14,732 bases of DNA from Verrucomicrobiales bacterium (GCA_002729295.1 PBTU01000112.1:1-14732), one strand, 5' to 3'. Positions 6,587 through 14,658 are shown, counted from the stretch's first letter. Numbers and translations are program-made. Notes: generated from the sequence alone by a model not told the origin.

Positions 6587-7311
6587 CGGCTGCTAATCTA
6601 GAATCCACATCGAGCACTGTCAAACGACCTATCCTGAAGGTCACCGGTTTGCGGAAAGTTCATCAAACTGCGAGTCATGATCTCACCGTGCTCAAGGATG
6701 TTGATCTGTGTCTTGAAGAAGGAGAAACGCTGGCAATTGTTGGGCCTTCGGGGAGTGGTAAGACGACCTTGCTCGGATTGTGTGCGGGGCTGGATGATGC
6801 CAGCGGGGGATCGGTGGAGTTGGATGGGCAGGCCATCGAATCGCTGGATCAGGATGCGCGGGCGTCTTTGCGGAATCGTTTGGTGGGATTTGTCTTTCAA
6901 AGTTTCCAACTGATCCCAACGCTCACCGCGATCGAAAATGTCCTGGTGCCGCTGGAATTGCGTGGGGAGTCCGGGCAAGAGGCGGAGGCGGAAAGATTAC
7001 TCACGGAAGTGGGTCTGGGCGATCGGCTTGATCACTATCCCTTACAGCTTTCCGGAGGGGAGCAACAACGGGTGGCTTTGGCGCGGGCGTTTATTCACCG
7101 CCCTAAGATTCTCTTTGCTGATGAACCGACGGGGAACCTAGACTCGGGAACGAGCGGGCCGATTGTAGAGATGTTGTTTCGTTTGAATCGAGAAGCCGGG
7201 ACGGCCTTGGTTCTGGTAACGCATGATCCTGCTCTGGCCGCGAAAGCGCGTCGGGTGGTAACGATGAGCGGGGGAACCATTGTTTCGGAGGAAGAGAATG
7301 CCATCGTCTAA
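6574..7311 (+). CDS. ybbA: ABC transporter ATP-binding protein, YbbA/LolD-like
   Basis: A 245-residue ATPase of the MacB/LolD/FtsE group. Walker A is GPSGSGKT (57-64), the Q-loop is Gln109 in FVFQSFQLIPTLTAIENV, the signature is LSGGEQQ (159-165), Walker B is ILFADEP (179-185) with PTGNLD, and the switch His is 217 (VTHD). These ATPases drive mechanotransmission by FtsX-fold permeases rather than solute import. The partner is the next gene, whose start overlaps this one's end by 14 bases. Together with tesA the set matches the YbbA-YbbP complex, whose role in envelope lipid or hydrophobic compound handling is not settled. The start ATG 6574 lies inside the tesA 5' end and has no obvious ribosome site. 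Confidence 0.93.
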   Translation: MSSPSAANLESTSSTVKRPILKVTGLRKVHQTASHDLTVLKDVDLCLEEGETLAIVGPSGSGKTTLLGLCAGLDDASGGSVELDGQAIESLDQDARASLRNRLVGFVFQSFQLIPTLTAIENVLVPLELRGESGQEAEAERLLTEVGLGDRLDHYPLQLSGGEQQRVALARAFIHRPKILFADEPTGNLDSGTSGPIVEMLFRLNREAGTALVLVTHDPALAAKARRVVTMSGGTIVSEEENAIV

Positions 7312-9853
7312 GAAGAAGCCCCTGCCACGGAGTTTGTGGACGGCCTTATTTCATTCCTGGGTTTGGCGGATGGCTTGGCGGGATAGTCGGTCGCAGCGAT
7401 TGCGCTTGGTTATTTTTTCTCTGGCGATTGTTTCGGGGATTGCGGCGCTGACGGCGATTCATTCGTTGAAGACGAGTGTTGAGCGGGGGATCGATTCGGA
7501 GGCGAAGTCGCTTCTTGGGTCGGATCTGCGGGTTTCTTCGCGAAAGGAGATCACTCTCGAAGAAGTCGACAGGCTTGCTGAGATGGCGAGCCGGGTGAGC
7601 CGGGAGATTAGTTTTCCATCGATGATGCGATTTCTTCCTGAAGAAGGAGTTCGACTCATGCAAGTGCGAGGGATCGAGGGGGGGTATCCATTTTATGGAA
7701 AAGTAGAAACCCGCCCGGCGGAGGCTTGGGAAAGGTTGCAGAAAGAGGGTGGAGTCCTGGTAGAGCCGTCGATCCTTGATCAGTTTTCGGTCGCGGTGGG
7801 AGATCGGGTTGAGTTGGGCGGGATAGAGTTAGAAATTCGCGGCGTGGTCGACAAGCCTGCTCCAAGAGGGAGTCGCTTTAGTGGATTTGCGCCGGAAGCC
7901 TATGTTAATTTGGCAGATATCGAGCGAAGTGGTCTGCTGGGAAAAAACAGCATGGCGGGGTATCAAGTGCATCTGGAAATTCCAGACGCGCCGGCATCGC
8001 GTGAGTTGAAAGACAAGGTGCTTGAGGGCTTTCCAGATACCCGGTGGCGCATGGAAACGCCGGAAAATCGTCGTGAGAATTTGGGGAGGGCGCTCGACTT
8101 CTTCCAAAAGTTTTTAGGTTTGATTGCGCTGGCTTCGTTGGCTCTGGGTGCAACCGGCGTGGCAGGTGCGGTGCATGCGCATGTCACGAGGCGAATTCAG
8201 ACGGTTGGGATTTTGCGTTGTCTTGGCTGTCCGGGAAATTTGGCCTTCGGGATCTATTTTGCGCAGGCGATTGCGCTGGGCTTGTTGGGGGCGTTGATCG
8301 GTGCCGGTCTTGGAATTGGCATGCAGATGGGATTGCTGACAGCGCTTGGGGATAAATTGCCGGTTTCGGTGAGTCCGACACCGGAGTGGCTGGTTGTTTG
8401 TCAGACCACGGCGATAGGCTTTGCTGTTTGTTGCGGCTTTGCCTTGTTGCCATTAATGAAGATCCGGGGAATTTCTCCTGCGGTCACTTTGCGAAGTGGA
8501 GCCACTTTGAAAGGAAGCTTCCTTCGGGCTTTGCCGGTTTATGGATTGTTGTTGGGGCTGCTGGTGATGGTGGCTTATGGAAATGATCCAAGATGGAAGG
8601 AGGCATTTGCGATGGTGGGAGGAATGGTGGTGGCCTTTCTGGTTTTAGTGGGGGTGGCGCGTGGTTTGATGGCGATGAGTCGTCGTGTAGTGAGCGCTCG
8701 CTGGCCCTACATGATTCGTCAGGGTGTTTCGAATTTGCATCGGCCTGGCAATCAAACGCTCCTGTTCCTGCTCTCGCTTGGATTGGGGACATTCCTTCTC
8801 GTGACGATTCTCTCAGCGGGGAAGCTCTTGAATGATCGACTCAGTCTGCAGCAATCAGAAGAGAGCCCGAACTTGTATCTGATCGATGTGCAACCCGATC
8901 AAGTGGCCGGCGTGAAGGCGCTTTTGGCAGGTGCTGAATTGCCTGTTCTGGAGGCTGCGCCGATGGTTACGATGCGGATTCAGTCGATTCGTGGTGTCGA
9001 GGTGGGTGATCTCAAAGACGTACCTCGTTGGGTGGGAAGGCGAGAGTTTCGTTCGACCTATCGTGATCAATTGAATTTCACCGAGACGCTGATCGCAGGT
9101 GAACTTGCCACCGAGCGAGCCGATATTGAAGACATCGTGCCGCTGTCGCTGGAGGAGAAGCTCGCGAAAGATATGAAAGTGAGTATCGGCGATGAGATCA
9201 CGATGGACGTGCAGGGAATTACCATTCGAACAAAAGTGACGAGTATCCGGCGGGTTGATTGGAGTCGATTCAATCTCAATTTTTTTATGGTCTTTCCTCC
9301 AGGAGTGTTGGAGGAGGCTCCGGGGTTTAATGTCGTGACCACCCGGACTCCGACGCCGGAAGCTTCGGGAGATCTTCAGCGTAAATTAGCCGGGGAATTT
9401 GCGAATGTGACTGCGATTGATCTGACTCAAATTCTTGAGATGGTTCGGGATATTCTCGCAAAGATTTCGACGGGCGTTACCATTCTGGTTGGGTTCACGG
9501 TCTTGGCGGGATTGCCGATCTTGATAGGAACTTTGTTGAATGGTCGGGACGTCAGGTTGAAAGAGAGCGTGCTCTTGAGAACATTGGGAGCCTCGGCGAA
9601 ACAAGTCCGTAGGATCCTTGTGATTGAGTATGCCACGCTGGGTTTTCTCACCGCCCTCACCGGAGTGTTGTTGGCCGTAGCGGCGAACGCCGTGCTGGCG
9701 ACCTCCGTGTTTGACACTTCGCCATGGCCGGATGCGATGCTTCTTTTCACAGTCTTTGGAGCAATGATGGGGATCTCGGTGCTTGGTGGGCTTGCCCTGA
9801 GCCGGGGAGTCACAAGCCACCCGCCGCTGGAAATTCTGCGGGGTGGAAGTTAG
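7298..9853 (+). CDS. ybbP: Large FtsX-like ABC permease, YbbP-type
   Basis: An 851-residue membrane protein with about ten predicted transmembrane segments. One lies near the N-terminus (LRLVIFSLAIVSGIAALTAI), followed by a large periplasmic domain. Then come six segments between about 265 and 505 (for example FLGLIALASLALGATGVAGAV and LLFLLSLGLGTFLLVTILSAG), a second periplasmic domain, and three C-terminal segments (TGVTILVGFTVLAGLPILIGT onward). This duplicated FtsX layout and length are those of YbbP. GARD-like FtsX features appear in GILRCLGC and LLRTLGASAKQVRRI, the cytoplasmic coupling helices before each last membrane block. ATG 7298 is preferred over TTG 7280 because GGAGG at 7287-7291 is ideally spaced. 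It pairs with the ATPase at 6574. Confidence 0.92.
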   Translation: MPSSKKKPLPRSLWTALFHSWVWRMAWRDSRSQRLRLVIFSLAIVSGIAALTAIHSLKTSVERGIDSEAKSLLGSDLRVSSRKEITLEEVDRLAEMASRVSREISFPSMMRFLPEEGVRLMQVRGIEGGYPFYGKVETRPAEAWERLQKEGGVLVEPSILDQFSVAVGDRVELGGIELEIRGVVDKPAPRGSRFSGFAPEAYVNLADIERSGLLGKNSMAGYQVHLEIPDAPASRELKDKVLEGFPDTRWRMETPENRRENLGRALDFFQKFLGLIALASLALGATGVAGAVHAHVTRRIQTVGILRCLGCPGNLAFGIYFAQAIALGLLGALIGAGLGIGMQMGLLTALGDKLPVSVSPTPEWLVVCQTTAIGFAVCCGFALLPLMKIRGISPAVTLRSGATLKGSFLRALPVYGLLLGLLVMVAYGNDPRWKEAFAMVGGMVVAFLVLVGVARGLMAMSRRVVSARWPYMIRQGVSNLHRPGNQTLLFLLSLGLGTFLLVTILSAGKLLNDRLSLQQSEESPNLYLIDVQPDQVAGVKALLAGAELPVLEAAPMVTMRIQSIRGVEVGDLKDVPRWVGRREFRSTYRDQLNFTETLIAGELATERADIEDIVPLSLEEKLAKDMKVSIGDEITMDVQGITIRTKVTSIRRVDWSRFNLNFFMVFPPGVLEEAPGFNVVTTRTPTPEASGDLQRKLAGEFANVTAIDLTQILEMVRDILAKISTGVTILVGFTVLAGLPILIGTLLNGRDVRLKESVLLRTLGASAKQVRRILVIEYATLGFLTALTGVLLAVAANAVLATSVFDTSPWPDAMLLFTVFGAMMGISVLGGLALSRGVTSHPPLEILRGGS

Positions 9854-9915
9854 AGGAGGGCGGTTTTCGGAGCTTGTATGAGGTGGAGGGGCGAGGCAGC
9901 GTAGGTCGGGAGGGC

Positions 9916-9957
9916 TTGATGGTGCGGGATTTTTGTTATGCTTTAAGGTAACCGGTT
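9916..9957 (+). promoter_or_regulatory. Possible promoter with operator ahead of the sialic-acid operon
   Basis: In the 174-base gap after ybbP, TGTTATGCT at 9934-9942 fits an extended -10 (TGnTATnnT). A weak -35-like TTGATG lies at 9916-9921, with a short 15-base spacer. Eight bases downstream lies the perfect palindrome AACCGGTT (9950-9957), whose CG centre resembles LacI-family operators; a repressor there would block the start region. A further small inverted repeat, AAGGT-TGG-ACCTT, lies at 9981-9993. No regulator gene is adjacent. All are short matches and the assignment is tentative. Confidence 0.35.
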
Positions 9958-10027
9958 GCGAAAGTAGACCAATTTTTTTGAAGGTTGGACCTTGTCCTCA
10001 TGGAGAGACTCAGGAAGACTTTTGAAA

Positions 10028-10963
10028 GTGGATCCTTTAGATATGAGTGGGCTGGTGGCGGCCGTGGTGACGCCGATGGATGATCGGGGCGATTTGAATT
10101 TGGGGATTGTTCCGCAGATTGTGGATCATTTGGAATCGAATGGAATTACGGGGATCTATATCGCGGGGAGCACCGGCGAGGGGATGTCTCTGACGGACGA
10201 GGAGCGGCGGGCTGTGGCTGAGGTTTATGTTGGAGCGGCCAAGGGACGTTTGAAAACCTTCGTGCAAGTAGGGCACAATAGCTTGCGAGCTTCTGCTGAG
10301 TTGGCGGGTCATGCAGAAGCAATCGGAGCGGATGCGGTCTCGGCGACGCCGACCGGGTATTTTAAAGTGAGCAGCGAGGAAGAGTTGGTGGAAGGCTTGT
10401 TGCCGATTGTTGAGGCGGCTGCGAAGACGCCCTTTTATTATTATCACATTCCTTTTTTGTCCGGGGTGAATTTGGATCCAATGGAGTTGACGGACCGTGC
10501 GATGGATCGCTTGCCGACCTTTTGCGGGATCAAGTATTCCGATGGAGGGTCGCTTCATAATCTTCCTTTGTTGGAGAAAGTGGGCCCGGGATTGGAATTC
10601 TTGGCGGGATCGGATGAGGCTTATCTTATGTCGGTGGCGCAGGGGTTTCGTTCGGCGGTCGGAAGTACTTACAACTATGCCGCGCCGATTTATGATCGGG
10701 TGAGAGAAGCAGTGGAGTCGGGAGATTTACAAGAAGCCCGGCTTTGGCAATCTCGTGCGCTGGAAATGATCGGAGCGATGTTCGGAACCTGCGGGAGATC
10801 TTCGTTGAAGGTGATGATGCAGATGGTGGGGATCGATTGCGGCCCGGTTCGACGCCCCATTGATCCAGCCAGTTCGGAACAGATTGCGGCATTGCAAGCG
10901 GAGTTGGAAAAGATGGGTTGGTTTCAGTGGGTTGGTCAGGAAAGCCAGGGGAGTGCCCGATGA
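10028..10963 (+). CDS. nanA: N-acetylneuraminate lyase-like class I aldolase (DapA family)
   Basis: A 311-residue TIM-barrel aldolase. The expected catalytic features are present: GSTGE (47-51) for carboxylate binding, the Tyr of FYYYHIP (about 139) and the Schiff-base Lys169 in GIKYSD, then FLAGSDE. The YYYHIP and KxSD forms are closer to eukaryote-type sialate lyase than to dihydrodipicolinate synthase. The predicted reaction is sialic acid to ManNAc plus pyruvate. The operon supports this, since the next gene carries a sialate-mutarotase domain and the following remnant is an AGE epimerase. GTG 10028 with AGGAAG at 10012-10017 is my preferred start; TTG 10022 and ATG 10043 are alternatives. 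Its stop overlaps the next start (ATGA), so the two are translationally coupled. DapA-family substrate calls from motifs are fallible. Confidence 0.85.
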   Translation: MDPLDMSGLVAAVVTPMDDRGDLNLGIVPQIVDHLESNGITGIYIAGSTGEGMSLTDEERRAVAEVYVGAAKGRLKTFVQVGHNSLRASAELAGHAEAIGADAVSATPTGYFKVSSEEELVEGLLPIVEAAAKTPFYYYHIPFLSGVNLDPMELTDRAMDRLPTFCGIKYSDGGSLHNLPLLEKVGPGLEFLAGSDEAYLMSVAQGFRSAVGSTYNYAAPIYDRVREAVESGDLQEARLWQSRALEMIGAMFGTCGRSSLKVMMQMVGIDCGPVRRPIDPASSEQIAALQAELEKMGWFQWVGQESQGSAR

Positions 10964-13572
10964 GACACATACTTATTCTCTGTTTGTTTGCTTGGGCTCC
11001 GGTGTGGGGCGCTCTGACCTGGGACCGGCTTCCTGATTTGCCTGATCGTGAAGGATTTGCCGGAGTCTACTCCGGGATCGTGAAGGAGGGATCCGGGGAA
11101 TTTCTTGTGGTTGCCGGGGGTGCGAATTTTCCGGAGGGACGACCTTGGGAGGATGGAAAGAAAGTTTACTACGATACGGTTTATGTTCTGCCTTTAAAGG
11201 AAGGTGGGGAGTGGCGGGTGTCGGAGGTAAAATTGCCGGCCAAGATCGGCTATGGCATGTCGGTGAGTCTAGAGAGTGGGGCCAGTTGGTTCATGGGCGG
11301 AAAGAATGATGAGGGATGTGTTGGGGATGTTTTAGAGGTGACAATGTCGGGGGGGAGATTGAGCTTTGAGAAGAAAGCGTCACTACCGAAGGTGATTGCC
11401 GAAGGGGTAGCCGGAGTGGTGGGTGAGGATATTTTGGTTGGAGCGGGAACGAATGGGGAAGCGACTGGTCGAATGATGTATCGCTTTAGTGCGGGGGAGT
11501 GGAACGAACTCAGTTGGCCGGAGGAAGCTCGTGGGCGGATGTATGCCATTGGTGGCGAGAGAGGTGGGAAGTTTTATCTCTTTGGTGGTCGGGATTTGGC
11601 GGAGGGTGAAGAGGAGCAAAAGGATCGGATTTTTGGATTGGATTTTTTGAAGGATTGCTGGTCGCTGAATGTCGCTGAGGGAACGTGGAAGCAACTGGCG
11701 GATCTTCCTGAAGCAAGATCGGCGGCCCCGTCGATGGCGGTGCCGGTGGGGGCGAGCTCTTTGTTGATGCTGGGAGGAGTGCCGGTGGAGTTTTTGCGGG
11801 AGCAAGTTGCCGCGCGGCCGGAGATTAATGGGCAGGGGATGGAGCATCCGGGGTTTCCGGCTTCAATTCTTTCCTACAACACCGTAACGGATCGCTGGGC
11901 CAAGGCGGGGAGTTTGCCACTCGATGGAACCTTCGCTCCGGTGACGACTCCGGTGGTGATTTGGGATGGAAAGGCGATTTTGCCAACGGGTGAGATCAAA
12001 CCGGGGGCGAGATCTCCGCAGGTGCTCATCGCGGAAGTGGGGGGAATGAAGATGAGTTTTGGCGTAGTGAATTGGATCGTGGTTGTTGTTTATCTTTTGG
12101 GGATGGTGGCGATTGGATATTGGTTCATGAAGAGGGAAGCAGCTTCGTCAACCGAGGCTTACTTCCGGGGCGGGCAAAAGATTCCCTTCTGGGTGGCCGG
12201 GCTATCGATCTTTGCGACGATGTTGTCGGCGATCACCTTTATGGCGGTGCCGGGGACGGCGTATGCCACGAATTGGAATGGCTATATCGGGCAGTGGCCG
12301 ATTCTGCTTATTGTGCCTTTGGTGGTAATGTTTTACCTGCCTTTTTATCGGCGTCTGAATATTACAACAGCTTATGAGTATTTGGAAAAACGATTCAATG
12401 TTGCGACACGGGTGATCGGGAGTGTGACCTTCATGTTATTTCACGTCGGACGGGTGGCGATTGTGCTTTATCTTCCGGCGCTCGCGCTTTCGAGTGTGAC
12501 CAATATCGATATTTACGCAGCGATCACCGTGATTGGAGTTTTATGTGTGATCTATACCGTGATGGGAGGGATTGAGGCAGTGGTTTGGACCGATGCGATT
12601 CAGGCGATGGTGTTGATTGGGGGTGCGCTTTTATGTTTTGGGTTGGTTGTTTCGCAAGTGGATGGCGGGATGGGGGCGATTGGCACGGCGATGAGTGAGC
12701 AGGGGAAAGGGATTGCGGCGAGTTGGAGCCTGAGTGATATCTCAGTTGGTAAGGGGTCGACTTCGGGCTTTGTGTTGTTCGTGGCCTTTATGTTGGCGAA
12801 TCTGCCATCGTATACCTCGGGGCAGGATGTGGTACAGCGCTACGTTACGACCTCCTCCGAGAAGGAGGCGGCGAAATCGCTCTGGATGAATATCGTGATG
12901 GTTCTGGTGGGCTCGGCGATCTTCTTTGGTCTGGGAACCGCCTTGTATGTCTTTTACCAAAGCAAGCCTGAGTTGATGGACCCGGGGCTTCCGAAGACGG
13001 ACAGTGTGCTGCCGTTTTTCATCATGCAGAACCTTCCGATTGGGGTAGCGGGTTTAATTATCGCGGGAGTTTTCGCGGCGGCGCAGTCAACGATCTCGAG
13101 TTCTTTGAATTCGGTAGCGACGGCTTTTGTGACGGATGTCTATGGGCGCTTACTCAAGCCTGAAAGCTCCGATGAGAGAAGGCTCAAGGTGGCGAAGTGG
13201 GTCGTAATTACACTGGGGGTTGTCGGGATTGGAGTGTCGTGTCTTCTTGCGAAAATGGGAACCGATGGCGTGTTCATGTTGTTTAATCGTTTCATTGGTT
13301 TTGCGCTCGGGCCCTTGGGTGGCTTGTTCGCCCTGGGGATCTTTTCACGGGGTCCAAATGGACGAGCCGGACTGTTGGCTTTGATCAGTGGCGTAGTGAG
13401 TGTCGTGACGGTGTATTTTCTGAATGAAGCCGGCGTGGTTGATATAATGCCTTTGCTTTATGGGGCCGTGGGATTCCTGACGACTTTAGTGGCGGGAATC
13501 GTCCTGGGCTTCGTGCTGCGGGCGACTAATGAGGAGGTTGCCGGGCTGACAATTTGGACTCAGAAAAGGTAA
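10960..13572 (+). CDS. Fusion: cyclically permuted NanM-like kelch mutarotase + sodium:solute symporter (SSS)
   Basis: An 870-residue protein with a signal peptide (1-17, MRHILILCLFAWAPVWG). Residues about 20-360 form a kelch propeller: GGANFPEGRPW (53-63), repeated FGG/MGG/LGG turns and GEIKPGARSPQV at the end. In E. coli NanM the 'FAGG' and 'NGEAKPG' blocks occur in the opposite order, so this is the cyclically permuted form. From about 366 the protein is an SSS transporter with some 13 membrane segments, beginning WIVVVVYLLGMVAIGYWF. It has the family signature GGIEAVVWTDAIQ (about 535-547) and the Na+-site helix AAQSTISSSLNS (about 706-717). It would convert sialic-acid anomers outside the membrane and import the sugar with Na+. 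ATG 10960 has GGGGAG at 10948-10953. Kelch-SSS fusions may be known in related phyla; the substrate is inferred from neighbours. Confidence 0.9.
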   Translation: MRHILILCLFAWAPVWGALTWDRLPDLPDREGFAGVYSGIVKEGSGEFLVVAGGANFPEGRPWEDGKKVYYDTVYVLPLKEGGEWRVSEVKLPAKIGYGMSVSLESGASWFMGGKNDEGCVGDVLEVTMSGGRLSFEKKASLPKVIAEGVAGVVGEDILVGAGTNGEATGRMMYRFSAGEWNELSWPEEARGRMYAIGGERGGKFYLFGGRDLAEGEEEQKDRIFGLDFLKDCWSLNVAEGTWKQLADLPEARSAAPSMAVPVGASSLLMLGGVPVEFLREQVAARPEINGQGMEHPGFPASILSYNTVTDRWAKAGSLPLDGTFAPVTTPVVIWDGKAILPTGEIKPGARSPQVLIAEVGGMKMSFGVVNWIVVVVYLLGMVAIGYWFMKREAASSTEAYFRGGQKIPFWVAGLSIFATMLSAITFMAVPGTAYATNWNGYIGQWPILLIVPLVVMFYLPFYRRLNITTAYEYLEKRFNVATRVIGSVTFMLFHVGRVAIVLYLPALALSSVTNIDIYAAITVIGVLCVIYTVMGGIEAVVWTDAIQAMVLIGGALLCFGLVVSQVDGGMGAIGTAMSEQGKGIAASWSLSDISVGKGSTSGFVLFVAFMLANLPSYTSGQDVVQRYVTTSSEKEAAKSLWMNIVMVLVGSAIFFGLGTALYVFYQSKPELMDPGLPKTDSVLPFFIMQNLPIGVAGLIIAGVFAAAQSTISSSLNSVATAFVTDVYGRLLKPESSDERRLKVAKWVVITLGVVGIGVSCLLAKMGTDGVFMLFNRFIGFALGPLGGLFALGIFSRGPNGRAGLLALISGVVSVVTVYFLNEAGVVDIMPLLYGAVGFLTTLVAGIVLGFVLRATNEEVAGLTIWTQKR

Positions 13573-13773
13573 TGAGCGGATATTCGAAAGAGGAGCTAAG
13601 TGGGTTGCGAGATCGTGACGGGAGTCTGATCGACGACAATAAGTCGTTTTGGTTGTGAGGTCGCTTTGCTTGGATATTGGCGACGCTTTGTAATACGGTG
13701 GAGAAGCGCCAGGAGTCGGAGTGGTCCTGCCTTTAGCGGAATCAAGGGCGCTCGTGCACTACTTGGTTCTTAG
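13572..13773 (+). pseudogene. Deleted N-acylglucosamine 2-epimerase (AGE) remnant
   Basis: An ATG overlaps the stop of the fusion gene (TAATG), so this was the next gene of the operon. The frame reads MSGYSKEELSGLRD, then RDGSLIDDNKSFWL, a TGA at 13656-13658, GRFAWILATLCNTVEKRQE, and a TAG at 13734. A shifted frame then reads SGIKGARAL to a stop at 13771-13773. In intact AGE proteins the matching text is an N-terminal 'LRDxY', then about 35 residues later 'LDRDGSxxDTDKxxWLQGRxxWxxAxLYNxVEKRQEWL', then 'SGIxFL'. So there is an internal deletion after LRD, a Q-to-stop change (WLQGR to WL*GR) and a frameshift, and the rest of a roughly 400-residue gene is missing. AGE would turn ManNAc into GlcNAc. 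Confidence 0.75.
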
Positions 13774-13777
13774 TTAA

Positions 13778-14089
13778 TTGAAGAATGCTCCGACCGTTTT
13801 GTTGTATCTCGCTCTGTCGGTGAGCATTTACTGTGGAATTGGATTCTTCGCGATCTACTTTAGAGCTTTCTATGAGTTTCAGATTTTTGAAGTGTTTGTT
13901 GCGATTATGTTTCCTCCATTCACGATAGCGAACTTGATTTTCCTAATCACTGATTTGCTTGGTGGAAGAGAACTCAAATTCAGGGGAATCTTTGTGATGT
14001 GTCCCCGGGGTGCGTTGACTCTCAGCCTGATCATTGGAGTGATTATCGGTTTGATGAGGAGGTGCTCTTTTGGGAGTGAGATTTTCTGA
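13778..14089 (+). CDS. Small hypothetical membrane protein (103 aa)
   Basis: The ORF opens with TTG 13778 and gives a hydrophobic protein with three likely membrane segments: about 7-28 (VLLYLALSVSIYCGIGFFAIYF), 40-62 (VAIMFPPFTIANLIFLITDLL) and 82-98 (ALTLSLIIGVIIGLM). No ribosome site precedes TTG, so the start may be an internal GTG or the gene may not be expressed. Base composition is visibly AT-richer than the flanking genes, which hints at a separate origin. I recognise no family. It sits between the dead AGE stub and the GbsR-like regulator's promoter, on the same strand. Confidence 0.5.
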   Translation: MKNAPTVLLYLALSVSIYCGIGFFAIYFRAFYEFQIFEVFVAIMFPPFTIANLIFLITDLLGGRELKFRGIFVMCPRGALTLSLIIGVIIGLMRRCSFGSEIF

Positions 14090-14097
14090 TTTAAAAA

Positions 14098-14132
14098 TTG
14101 ACATAATTACGAAGTTTCAGTAACTACTGAAA
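14098..14132 (+). promoter_or_regulatory. Promoter/operator of the GbsR-like gene: TTGACA plus 18-bp palindrome
   Basis: A consensus -35 TTGACA lies at 14098-14103. Seventeen bases later, where a -10 is expected, is TAACTA (14121-14126), a poor match lying inside the palindrome TTTCAGTA-AC-TACTGAAA (14115-14132). The arms are perfect over 8 bases. Binding of a dimeric regulator here would cover the -10. The ATG follows only 4 bases later with no Shine-Dalgarno, so the transcript may be leaderless. The same palindrome recurs at 14700-14717, which strongly suggests the operator of the gene between them. Confidence 0.7.
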
Positions 14133-14136
14133 GTAG

Positions 14137-14658
14137 ATGAGTGATGAATGTGTGACCTTGGAGGGTGTTCGCGAAGAATTCGTGGCCCAGTGGGGGGTGA
14201 TAGGAGCGCAGTGGGGGATCAACCGCACGATGGCTCAGATTCATGCTCTTCTGCTGACGGCCGCTGAGGCGATGAGTACGGACGAGGTGATGGAGTATCT
14301 TGAGATTAGTCGGGGAAATGCTCATACTAATTTGAAAGACCTTGTAGGATGGGGCTTGATTCGAATCATTACCAAAAAAGGTGAGCGGAAGGAATTCTTT
14401 GAAGCGGAGAAAAATGTTTGGGAAATGTTCCGAAGAATCACTCGTGAGCGGAAGCGCCGGGAGATTGATCCAGCTTTGGAAACTCTCCGGAAGTGTCGGG
14501 ATGCAACAAAGAGCATGAAGGACCGCGATGCGAAAGTGTTTTACAAGCAGATCAGCGAACTTGAGGATTTTGTGAGTTTTGGGTCTAAAATGAGTGATCG
14601 TGTGGGGTCGTTGCAGCATGGCAAGGCCATTAAGCTGGCCATGAAGCTTTTGGGCTAA
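14137..14658 (+). CDS. GbsR/MarR-family transcriptional regulator
   Basis: A 173-residue winged helix-turn-helix protein of the GbsR type. It begins with the family's amphipathic helix and 'WG' motif (EEFVAQWGVIGAQWGINRTMAQIHALLL, about 13-40). Then come MSTDEVMEYLEISRGNAHTNL (46-66), the recognition helix with the typical SRGN, and the wing WGLIRIITKKGERKEFFEAE (72-91). A basic, charged helical C-terminal half should form the dimer or sensor part. Family members control osmoprotectant or choline genes in Bacillus and often transport or envelope genes elsewhere; the target here is unknown. Palindromes on both sides suggest autoregulation and control of the gene beyond the right edge. Confidence 0.88.
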   Translation: MSDECVTLEGVREEFVAQWGVIGAQWGINRTMAQIHALLLTAAEAMSTDEVMEYLEISRGNAHTNLKDLVGWGLIRIITKKGERKEFFEAEKNVWEMFRRITRERKRREIDPALETLRKCRDATKSMKDRDAKVFYKQISELEDFVSFGSKMSDRVGSLQHGKAIKLAMKLLG

